DNA of 38,837 nt, taken from contig CALUHX010000026.1 of assembly GCA_944320555.1 (NCBI GenBank), positions 1 through 38,837 of the forward strand. Reading direction: 5' to 3'. A model generated the notes under the pieces. That model worked only from the letters and a program-made list of their open reading frames with translations, ran no database searches and had not been told where the DNA came from. Below are positions 32,444 through 38,837 of the stretch, in pieces (position 1 is the stretch's first letter; each line of letters opens with the position of its first letter). The position numbers were made by a program, and so were the translations under genes. This DNA comes from an uncultured Butyricimonas sp. (GTDB taxonomy: Bacteria; Bacteroidota; Bacteroidia; Bacteroidales; Marinifilaceae).

Positions 32444-32620
32444 GAGTGTGTCGAAATGACCAATAATACCCCTCCGGCGGCTCTGCCGCCACCTCCCCTA
32501 TTTTATGGGAGGAGTTGCGGAACAATGATATTCAGCCGAATAACTCTACTCCGCAAACTCTCCCCTTAAGGTAAGGGGAATACCCCGGAGGGAAAAGAAA
32601 AGAAGTATGAAATCATGACT
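32444..32620 (+). repeat. dispersed structured repeat, copy 2
   Basis: Starts GTGTGTCGAAATGACC and carries a chain of stems: GGCGG-CCGCC, CCTCCC-GGGAGG around CTATTTTAT, TTGCGGA-TCCGCAA enclosing ATTC-AGCC-GAAT, and CCCCTTA-TAAGGGG. The block from GTTGCGGAACAATG to CCGCAAACTC (about 48 bp) is identical to copy 3. The right end is degraded. Between 32621 and the terminator at 32757 I see no gene. Confidence 0.75.
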
Positions 32621-32756
32621 CTCCACTGGAGCTCGCCGCCGGAGGGGCGCAATCGGCTGTTTTGAGACAGCCTCCGCACCAAAGAAAGAGAAAAGATGGA
32701 AACATATTGAGACAGAGGATTGAATCGTTGAGGAAAATCTCCATCCGGAGCACGGA

Positions 32757-32793
32757 TAAAAAAGGAGGCGGGCCCAAGAGAATGGGACCCGCC
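32757..32793 (-). terminator. terminator of the phosphatase-TonB receptor operon
   Basis: On the minus strand GGCGGG (32793-32788) pairs with CCCGCC (32772-32767), with inner GTCCC/GGGCC partial pairing, followed by TCCTTTTTTA. It lies 32 bp beyond the phosphatase stop. Confidence 0.8.
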
Positions 32794-32824
32794 TTCGGGA
32801 TGTATTACAAAGAAAGGTTCAGCG

Positions 32825-33766
32825 TTATTTGCGACGCTCGACGACGTGGAGGACACGGCCCTCCTTGTCGAGCATGTAGAATTTAAGATCCTTCGCCGAA
32901 GCCGAGCAAACGGAGAATCCCGTCGCGCTGCTGCAGAAAACGGTGCCCTCGGTGGGCTCCACCTCGCGGCTGAGGGAAGCGGAAGTGTTGACGATGTAGT
33001 CGATGGGCGAATCCGGCCGGCGGATGTGCTGGTAGTTGTGGATGTGGCCGCAGACATACATGTCGACATTGTGCTTCAGAAGGATGGTGTTGACGCGTTG
33101 CTGCATGTCGGCCCGCTCGGTGTCCGACTTGGAGGTTTGGGCGTAGATGGGATGGTGTCCCATGACGACGGTCCAGGTGGCTTTGTTGACGGTGAGCACG
33201 GAATCAAGCCAGCGGAGTTGCCGGTCGTTGTCCTGTTTGCGGGCGTCAGGATAGCCGTCCTCCTTGCGATACTTATCGATGAGAGGCGTGGTGTCTATGA
33301 AAATGAGCCGGATGGAAGCGTCGGTGTCCTCGATTTCATAGAGTTTGGTGTAGTAACGGGCGGGCATGCTCCAACGGCGGCTGACCTTGGCATAGTCGAG
33401 TACAGCCTGGGTGTTGCCCCGGTACTCATGATTGCCGAGGATGGGAAACCAGTCAACCATCAACTCGGGATGGGCATAGACAAGCTCGTAGTTCGTCATC
33501 CACAGGGGGTCGTTGACGCTTGCCACGCCCTCAAAGTGGTGAACGTCGCCAAGGGCGGCGATAAACTCGAAGCCGACGACAGGTTCCATCTCGCCCATGC
33601 GCTCGGCGATGGGACGCTGGTCATAGTATCCGTTGCGGCCGAGGTCGTTCACGACGTAGAAGTTGAAGCGGTCGTCCAACTCTTCCTCCGTCAGTTCTCT
33701 GGTTTGCGCGGAAAGATTCCAGACGCAAACCAAGAGAAGACTCCATAACAATGACACTCTTTTCAT
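32825..33766 (-). CDS. purple acid phosphatase-like metallophosphoesterase
   Basis: 313 residues with a signal peptide (LLLVCVWNLSAQ), so periplasmic or secreted. The calcineurin-type motifs are in order: NDLG (Asp41), GDVHHFEGV (Asp74), GNHEYRG (Asn112, His113), VMGHHPIY (His204/205) and CGHIHNYQ (His241, His243). The layout matches tartrate-resistant type purple acid phosphatases. In those, the segment is GDNFYFTGV and the Tyr binds the ferric iron; here that position is His77. It would release phosphate from esters taken up or bound by the TonB receptor encoded 22 bp upstream in the same operon (inference). Confidence 0.88.
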   Translation of the reverse strand: MKRVSLLWSLLLVCVWNLSAQTRELTEEELDDRFNFYVVNDLGRNGYYDQRPIAERMGEMEPVVGFEFIAALGDVHHFEGVASVNDPLWMTNYELVYAHPELMVDWFPILGNHEYRGNTQAVLDYAKVSRRWSMPARYYTKLYEIEDTDASIRLIFIDTTPLIDKYRKEDGYPDARKQDNDRQLRWLDSVLTVNKATWTVVMGHHPIYAQTSKSDTERADMQQRVNTILLKHNVDMYVCGHIHNYQHIRRPDSPIDYIVNTSASLSREVEPTEGTVFCSSATGFSVCSASAKDLKFYMLDKEGRVLHVVERRK

Positions 33767-33788
33767 TCTTTCTGTGTTTTATTGTGGG

Positions 33789-36614
33789 TTAGAAATTGAT
33801 TTTGAAACCAATATTGAACTTCGGACCGTAGTACTCCACCTGTTTCGTGAGGTCGGAACTGCCTTGATAGTAGCGCAGCGGCTGGTTCAGCAGATTGTTG
33901 GCCTCGCCGTAGACGGTGTAATGCTTGGCGAAAGTGTAGCTGATATTGGCGTCGAGGTAGTTCACCTTGTCGTAGTAGCTGTCCTCGAAAGGCGTATTGG
34001 CGAACTCGTCGATGAAGTCTCCGGCATAATTGTAGGAGGCGCGGATATTGAGTCCGTTACGCTCGAAATAGAGGGAGACGTTGGCCAAGTGCTCGGGCGA
34101 CCCGGGCAGGGGCAGGTCCTCGTCCTCGAGGGTATTGCCCTCGGCGTCTTCGCGGTCCAGATAGAAGTCCGTGATTTTGGAATGAGTGTAAGTATAGTTG
34201 GCGTAAAGGCCGAAATACTTCAAGGCCGGGGCGATGAAGGAAAAGTCCTTCTGCCAGGCGAACTCCAGTCCCCACAGGTCGGCCTTCCCGGCGTTCATGG
34301 GTTGCTCCATCTCGTCGTAGGCGATACCTTGGTAAGTGCCGTCGCGGCGGGTCTGGTTGACGATGAAGTCGTTGATGTGCTTGTAGTAGAAACCGGCAGA
34401 GACGATACCGAAGTCGGCGAACGTGTAGTCCACGCCGAAGTCCACGTTGTGCGACAGGGTGGCGTCCAATTCCGGATTACCCACGGAAAGTTCCGTTATC
34501 CCGTCTTCTCTGGTCACGCTGACATGAGGCACAAGGTCGAAATATTTCGGTCGGGCGATGGTATTGGTATAGGAAAGGCGGAACGACAATTCGGGAGTGG
34601 CATCGTACTTGAAAAGCACGGATGGCAGGACATTGATGTAATTGTCAGTAATTTCCGGCGTGTCGTTCAGCGAGGTGGAGTCGGCGTCCTCGTCAACCAC
34701 CAGTTGCTTGCCCCGATACCGCAAGTGAGTGTTCTCCACGCGGAGGCCCGCCATTCCCTGGAAACGGGAGGAGAAGTTATGGTCATAACGGACATAGCCG
34801 GACGTGACGGTCTCGTGCGCCTTAAAGATTTCGGATATCTCCTCGAGGTTCTCTTCCTTCTCGAAAAGGGAGGAATTATTGAGGTCGAGGCTTTTCAGGA
34901 ATTCTTTTGTCACGAAAGTGCCTACCTCGTAGTCGCTGACGTAGAAGTCGGAGCGGGTCTGGTCCTTCAAGTGTGCGAAAGCGTCGGAGTCGAAGCCTGC
35001 CTCGTCAAGGGGCGTGTAGTCGTAGAACTCCAGGTCGCGTTTCTTGTGCTTGTCGACAATCTTGGCTCCCAAACGGATGTTGTTGACGAAGTTGCCCATG
35101 CGGACGGGAACGTTGAGGTTTATGCTTCCCTTGATGTCGTCCTCGGAAATGTCCTCCTGTTGCTCGGTAAGCTCGTCCAGCACATAGCCTGCGGCGGCTC
35201 CCAGCACCATGTCGGCGGCGTTGGCCGGCGTGAAGCGCGGCTCGCGCAAGTCGGACAGGTCGGGCGTGAAGCTAAGCGTGCGTCCGGCCTCCTCGTCCAT
35301 CTCCACCTTGTAGGCGATATACCGCTCGTTGGGCCGCTTTTCCGTGGCCTTGGCGATGGAGAAGTTCCAGTTGAGAAGGGTGGTCCCGAAGAGATGCTCG
35401 CCGTTGAGGGCGAAGTCCATGGTCTGCTGGCGTTCCAGACGGGCGTCCTTGTGGGTGCCGCCCTTGGTCTGGAATACGATTTCCTCGGCCTCGCCGTCCT
35501 CGTTGAGGTCCTTTATCGATTGGCGGTAGCGGTTCTCCCAGTCGTTGCGGCGGTTGTAGATGCCTTTGAAGTCAATGCGGTGATTGGGATTGAACTTGTA
35601 GTCCAAGGAGAGGGAATAGCTCTGCCGCTCGCGGTGAACGAAATACTGGCGCACCTCGTAGTTGGAAACGTAGGGGTTGCCGTTGTCGTCCTGCGACCAC
35701 TCGTACTCGGCGTTGTCCGAGCCGATGGGGTTGTTCTGGTACGAGGCGGCGATAATCATGCCCAGCTTGTTGTTGAAGAAATTGTCGCCGTAGGTGACAG
35801 CGGCGTTCAACTGCAACTTGTCGGAAATGAGGTTGTAGCCCGTTCCCACGGTGGCGTTGATCATGCGGCGCACGGGAGAGCTCTTCGTGACGAGGTTGAC
35901 GGAACCACCGATGGCGTCGGCGTCCATGTCGGGCGTCACCACCTTGTTCACCACGATGGTCTGAATCATATCGGCGGGAATCAAGTCCAGCTGCACGTTG
36001 CGGATGTCGCCCTCGGCGGAGGGAAGACGGTTGCCGTTGATGGTGACGGAACTGAAGTCGGGCGACGTGCCCCGGATTTGGCCGAAGCGGGCCTCGCCCT
36101 GGTCGTATTGCACGTTAATGCCGGGGATGCGCTTCATGGCGTCGCCGATGTTCGCGTCGGGGAAACGTCCCACCTGGTCGGCGGACACCACGTCGCGGAG
36201 GTTCAGGCTGCTTTTACGGTAGCTCGTGGCGCGCTGGTAGCCCCAGAAAGTACCGCCCACGAAAACGGAGCTCAAGAGTTTGTTGTCGCTCTCCATCTTG
36301 AAGTTCTTTTCCAAAGTCTCTCCGGCCTTAATACTGACCGACACCCGCTGGGTCTTGTAGCCTACATAGCTCACTTTCAAGTGATATTTTCCCTCCGGAA
36401 TTTTGGAAAACACGTAAAAACCGTTGATGTCGGTGGCCACGCCCATCTTCAATTCTTCCAGATAAATCGTGGCGGCCGGCAAAAACATGCCGCTCTCGTC
36501 GGACACTCGCCCTCGCAGCACGCCGTTTCTGGCCTGCCCCTCGGCGTTCAAACACAATACGCTTAGCATTCCCGCCAAGAAGGCGAGAACAACACACATT
36601 TTCATTGATTTCAT
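33789..36614 (-). CDS. TonB-dependent receptor (TonB-Xanth-Caul type)
   Basis: 941 residues: signal peptide (about 1-27), a CarboxypepD_reg-like domain (GVLRGRVSDESGMFLPAATIYLEELKMGVATDINGFYVF, about 32-110), a plug domain and a 22-strand-type barrel ending in FNIGFKINF with the terminal Phe. The plug motifs DQVGRFPDANIGDAMKRIPGINVQYDQGEARFGQIRG and TPDMDADAIGGSVNLVTKS are those of the TIGR01782 group. It imports a substrate across the outer membrane with TonB energy. No SusD partner is present, so it is not a standard glycan SusCD pair. The adjacent phosphatase suggests a phosphorylated substrate. Confidence 0.95.
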   Translation of the reverse strand: MKSMKMCVVLAFLAGMLSVLCLNAEGQARNGVLRGRVSDESGMFLPAATIYLEELKMGVATDINGFYVFSKIPEGKYHLKVSYVGYKTQRVSVSIKAGETLEKNFKMESDNKLLSSVFVGGTFWGYQRATSYRKSSLNLRDVVSADQVGRFPDANIGDAMKRIPGINVQYDQGEARFGQIRGTSPDFSSVTINGNRLPSAEGDIRNVQLDLIPADMIQTIVVNKVVTPDMDADAIGGSVNLVTKSSPVRRMINATVGTGYNLISDKLQLNAAVTYGDNFFNNKLGMIIAASYQNNPIGSDNAEYEWSQDDNGNPYVSNYEVRQYFVHRERQSYSLSLDYKFNPNHRIDFKGIYNRRNDWENRYRQSIKDLNEDGEAEEIVFQTKGGTHKDARLERQQTMDFALNGEHLFGTTLLNWNFSIAKATEKRPNERYIAYKVEMDEEAGRTLSFTPDLSDLREPRFTPANAADMVLGAAAGYVLDELTEQQEDISEDDIKGSINLNVPVRMGNFVNNIRLGAKIVDKHKKRDLEFYDYTPLDEAGFDSDAFAHLKDQTRSDFYVSDYEVGTFVTKEFLKSLDLNNSSLFEKEENLEEISEIFKAHETVTSGYVRYDHNFSSRFQGMAGLRVENTHLRYRGKQLVVDEDADSTSLNDTPEITDNYINVLPSVLFKYDATPELSFRLSYTNTIARPKYFDLVPHVSVTREDGITELSVGNPELDATLSHNVDFGVDYTFADFGIVSAGFYYKHINDFIVNQTRRDGTYQGIAYDEMEQPMNAGKADLWGLEFAWQKDFSFIAPALKYFGLYANYTYTHSKITDFYLDREDAEGNTLEDEDLPLPGSPEHLANVSLYFERNGLNIRASYNYAGDFIDEFANTPFEDSYYDKVNYLDANISYTFAKHYTVYGEANNLLNQPLRYYQGSSDLTKQVEYYGPKFNIGFKINF

Positions 36615-36628
36615 AAATAATGAAGTTT

Positions 36629-37165
36629 TTATTCGTAAATGTTATTCAACTTGACTTTTTGGAACAGCCGGATTTGCTCCTCCACGTTTTTCTTGCACGC
36701 CTTCAAGGCTTCCTCGAACTGTCGGGAATCGTCCTCAAGGCAGGCGATGGCCACTTTAAGGGCATGAACGAAATGCGAGCGGTCGGTCTCGGAGAGAGAG
36801 CCTTTTTTCGCTCTCGCGCGGTAATGTTTTTCAATCTTCTTCAAGGCGTTGTAAACGACCGGCTTCTGTATTTGCGTGGAAACGGCCACATCGCCTCCCG
36901 TGACCTGCACCCGGCGCACATACCGCTCGTCCATCAAGGCCAACAGGCAAGCGGCCTCCTGTCCGAACACGTCTCCCTCGCTTTTGGCGTAGGCGTGTTC
37001 CATATAGTCCTTCAGGGCCAATGAGAATTCCCATTGTTGGGCGTCAGCGGCGGCAGCTTCCCGGCGGGGCTGCGCAGAGCTCTCCTTGTCGGCCTTCGCC
37101 AACACTTGCGCGTCCATCCGCAAGCAGACGGCGACAAACGCTATTAACAAAACGAGTGTTTTCAT
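36629..37165 (-). CDS. exported helical protein, unknown function
   Basis: 178 residues with a signal peptide (MKTLVLLIAFVAVCLRMDAQ) and then mostly helical, charged sequence: FSLALKDYMEHAYAKSEGDVFGQEAACLLALMDERYV, NALKKIEKHYRARAK, FVHALKVAIACLEDDSRQFEEALKACKKNVEEQIRLFQKV. I do not recognise a family. It is the first gene of the operon, 14 bp ahead of the TonB receptor, so it may be a periplasmic partner of the receptor. Confidence 0.75.
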   Translation of the reverse strand: MKTLVLLIAFVAVCLRMDAQVLAKADKESSAQPRREAAAADAQQWEFSLALKDYMEHAYAKSEGDVFGQEAACLLALMDERYVRRVQVTGGDVAVSTQIQKPVVYNALKKIEKHYRARAKKGSLSETDRSHFVHALKVAIACLEDDSRQFEEALKACKKNVEEQIRLFQKVKLNNIYE

Positions 37166-37207
37166 AATCTTCTTTCTGTTTTTGATTTCTGCCGCGAAGG
37201 AAAGCGA

Positions 37208-37233
37208 GATTTGTTACAAAACGGTTACAAATC
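37208..37233. promoter_or_regulatory. inverted/direct repeat between divergent genes
   Basis: GATTTGTTAC (37208-37217) and GTTACAAATC (37224-37233) are inverted with one mismatch, and GTTACAAA occurs twice in the same direction (37213-37220, 37224-37231). It lies 43 bp upstream of the exported helical protein and is a candidate operator for the phosphatase-TonB operon. Confidence 0.5.
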
Positions 37234-37288
37234 TGTGACGAAAATGTAAAAAGTCCCTCTGTTCAAATGAAAAACAAAAAATATTTTC

Positions 37289-37296
37289 TATGTTTG
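37289..37296 (+). promoter_or_regulatory. -7 box for the glycoside-hydrolase-like gene
   Basis: TATGTTTG matches TAnnTTTG and lies 87 bp before the start codon. No -33 TTTG is found. Confidence 0.4.
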
Positions 37297-37382
37297 TCTC
37301 AAAAGAATCGCGACAATATAAAAAAGCAAAAATGGCAAGCTCCCGATAAGACTGGAATCCTATCATTCAAACAATTAGAAAA

Positions 37383-38531
37383 ATGAACACGACACTCAAA
37401 ACCATGACAACGAAAGCCATCTTTCTCGTCTCGCTTCTTTTTTGGGGAACAGGCGAAATGAGAGCGCAAGACTCTATCACCAACGCTTTCGACGACTTGA
37501 AACGCGCGGGAACCGTGAACGAGCAAGACTCCGAAATGCGCCGCCCCGCTTCCGCCACCGCCATGCAACACCTTTTGGCCCAATGTCCGGAAGCCGGCTT
37601 CTACTGTTTCACAGAAGACCGCGCGCACGACATCCGGCTCACCGGGGCAATTCCGGCCCGTTGGGCCGAGCGACCGGCGGAGACGCGGCGGCAATTAAAA
37701 GGAAACTGCCGTCCCGGAGAGTTCTACACATGGCAAATCGGCCTGTTCACTCCCTTCAAAGAATTGAAAAATGTCACTGTCTCATTCTCCGACCTGAAAA
37801 ACGGGCAAGGCGAACGAATCCCCGCCTCCGCTTTTCAATGCTTCAATCAAGGCGGAACCGACACGGAAGGGAAAACGTTCCGCAAAACCTTGCAGCGCGC
37901 CCGGCGCGTTCTCGACGCCGACGGCAAACGCCGCCTCGTGGACATCCACTCGTGGAACCACATGAACCAATGGGCGGGCTACGCCAATTTCCTCCTCCTT
38001 TACACCGAGCTGCTCCCCTACGTGGACCGCACGTGGATAGGCGAGGGATTCGGAGCCGACAATCCTGCCGACTTCTGGCTCGTGGAAATGTCCGGCATTC
38101 CTTTCGGGTTGCTGAGCGAGACGCTCGACGCGCGCAATCCTTTCAGGGGTATGATTTTCGGCATGTTGCCGCGCCTGCCGTGGAGCGGCGACCCGACACC
38201 GCTTTGGAAACTTTGGGACGAATTCGGAATGAAAGACGCCTCCATGAGCGGCTACTGGGACCCGCGGTGCCCCGTCCGGACCGACAACGCCGATCTTCCC
38301 GCCACGGTCTACACCAACGGCAAGCGTGCCCTCGTTGTCATCGCCAATTGGACCGACCTTCCGCAACAGGCAAAAATCACCGTGGACGAGGAGGCGCTGG
38401 GCTTCCGCCCGACGCGTTTCACCCTCCCGGAAATACGGAACATCCAATGGGGCGGGACACTCGACAACCTGAAGCAATGCGAAATCATGGGCCGCAGCGG
38501 CTTGATTATCCTGCTCGAACAGGCAAAATAG
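37383..38531 (+). CDS. glycoside-hydrolase-like protein, apparently internally deleted
   Basis: 382 residues with a signal peptide (FLVSLLFWGTGEMRAQ), hence exported. Residues 80-160 look like the N-terminal beta-sandwich of large GH123/DUF6067-type proteins: LTGAIPARWAERPAE, GEFYTWQIGLFTPFKELKNVTVSFSDLK, IPASAFQCFNQGGTD. Residues from about 167 look like the C-terminal part of the same family: KTLQRARRVLDADGKRRLVDIHSWNHMNQWAGYAN, WIGEGFGADNPADFWLVEMSGIPFGL, KLWDEFGMKDASMSGYWDP and a final beta domain. Full proteins of this type are far longer, as I recall them, so the catalytic core between appears missing in frame near 37872-37890. It may be inactive or only bind sugar. Confidence 0.65.
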   Translation: MNTTLKTMTTKAIFLVSLLFWGTGEMRAQDSITNAFDDLKRAGTVNEQDSEMRRPASATAMQHLLAQCPEAGFYCFTEDRAHDIRLTGAIPARWAERPAETRRQLKGNCRPGEFYTWQIGLFTPFKELKNVTVSFSDLKNGQGERIPASAFQCFNQGGTDTEGKTFRKTLQRARRVLDADGKRRLVDIHSWNHMNQWAGYANFLLLYTELLPYVDRTWIGEGFGADNPADFWLVEMSGIPFGLLSETLDARNPFRGMIFGMLPRLPWSGDPTPLWKLWDEFGMKDASMSGYWDPRCPVRTDNADLPATVYTNGKRALVVIANWTDLPQQAKITVDEEALGFRPTRFTLPEIRNIQWGGTLDNLKQCEIMGRSGLIILLEQAK

Positions 38532-38534
38532 CCG

Positions 38535-38700
38535 ACCGTGCCCCCCGTCGGCTTCGCCGCCCCCTCTCCTATTTTAGAGGAGGAGTTGCGGAACAATGAT
38601 ATTCAGCCGAATAACTCTACTCCGCAAACTCTTCCCCTAAGGTAGGGGAAGTACCCCGAAGGGGGGTAGGGGTATGAATATCACATTTCGACACACTCTC
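38535..38700 (+). repeat. dispersed structured repeat, copy 3
   Basis: Follows the previous stop codon by 3 bp, so its left terminus is missing. Stems: CGGC-GCCG, CCTCT-AGAGG around CCTATTTT, TTGCGGA-TCCGCAA with the inner ATTC-GAAT, and CCCCTA-TAGGGG. The right end CATTTCGACACAC is the inverse of the left end of copies 1 and 2. Confidence 0.78.
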
Positions 38701-38837
38701 ACGGCAAAGCCGGGCAGGGGTATGAACGACGGGGAGCACCCCGGAGGGGTATAATTGGCCTGTGCTTTCCTGAAAAAAGTTGACTTGATTATTATTAAAC
38801 AAACAACTCATCTATTCACCTCAAAGATACGTCAAAA
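38701..38837. other. intergenic end of window with repeat fragment
   Basis: A further fragment of the repeat family, GGGGAGCACCCCGGAGGGG then TATAATTGGCC (about 38731-38760), is the inverse of the left end of copy 1. CAAAGATA (38822-38829) is a minus-strand -7 box (TATCTTTG); its -33 would lie past the window edge. No gene is supported. Confidence 0.4.

Noticed and set aside
33663-36566. 967-residue open frame antisense to the TonB receptor
   Set aside because: It is an exact shadow of the receptor gene, which has clear plug and barrel motifs. The antisense product is Val/Gly-rich with no recognisable domain.
38617-38811. 64-residue minus-strand frame at the right end
   Set aside because: It covers repeat copy 3. 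The upstream minus-strand -7 box is suggestive but the product is repeat-derived.
1-38837. CRISPR array or defence island
   Set aside because: No regularly spaced repeats of 25-40 bp with unique spacers and no Cas-like or restriction-like proteins were seen.

Overview
The window looks like a chromosome segment of a fairly GC-rich Bacteroidales bacterium. The evidence is a complete type V (FimA/Mfa1-type) fimbrial operon with DUF3575 and DUF3868/OmpA genes, a TonB receptor with a CarboxypepD_reg-like N-terminus, a pyrophosphate-type phosphofructokinase, and Bacteroidetes promoters (-33 TTTG, -7 TAnnTTTG). Genus cannot be fixed from the sequence; base composition would fit an Alistipes- or Odoribacter-like lineage (inference). 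I see no rRNA, tRNA or CRISPR array.

Layout. 1-558: short direct repeats, a terminator and copy 1 of a dispersed structured repeat. 559-6822: a PdxA homologue lacking its metal ligands (-), the YchF ATPase (+), an M15/DUF5715-like lipoprotein (-), a MATE transporter (-), a structured intergenic region and an MFS transporter (+). 6922-13262: an AT-rich 6.3 kb integrated element bounded by a 17-bp direct repeat. It carries a lipoprotein, a small tyrosine recombinase, a small unknown protein, a rolling-circle-type Rep with a small partner, and a large serine integrase. 13186-16091: an AlaX-like tRNA-editing gene whose 5' end is supplied by the element, then pta-ackA. 16278-29048: a nine-gene fimbrial operon on the minus strand. 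29364-32409: lemA, two TPM-domain genes and PPi-pfk. 32444-38837: repeat copy 2, an acid phosphatase-TonB receptor-helical exported protein operon (-), an apparently internally deleted glycoside-hydrolase-like gene (+), and repeat copy 3.

The most striking observation is the element. Its 17-bp attachment core falls exactly on the codons for the first zinc-binding motif (PMHTAE) of the tRNA-editing gene. The left junction keeps the original start of the gene as a dead 26-codon remnant. At the right junction the element provides a new start codon, 20 new N-terminal codons and a -7 promoter box, so the gene body stays open. The integrase promoter lies inside those new N-terminal codons, facing the host-gene promoter.

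The fimbrial operon reads as an outer-membrane beta-barrel protein, an OmpA/TPR assembly protein, the major fimbrillin, a strong intra-operon stem-loop, an Mfa2/FimB-type anchor, then five accessory or tip lipoproteins. One of these carries a C-terminal FISUMP/C-type-lectin-like module of different base composition. Pta and AckA convert acetyl-CoA to acetate with ATP gain; the PPi-dependent Pfk fits the same fermentative metabolism.
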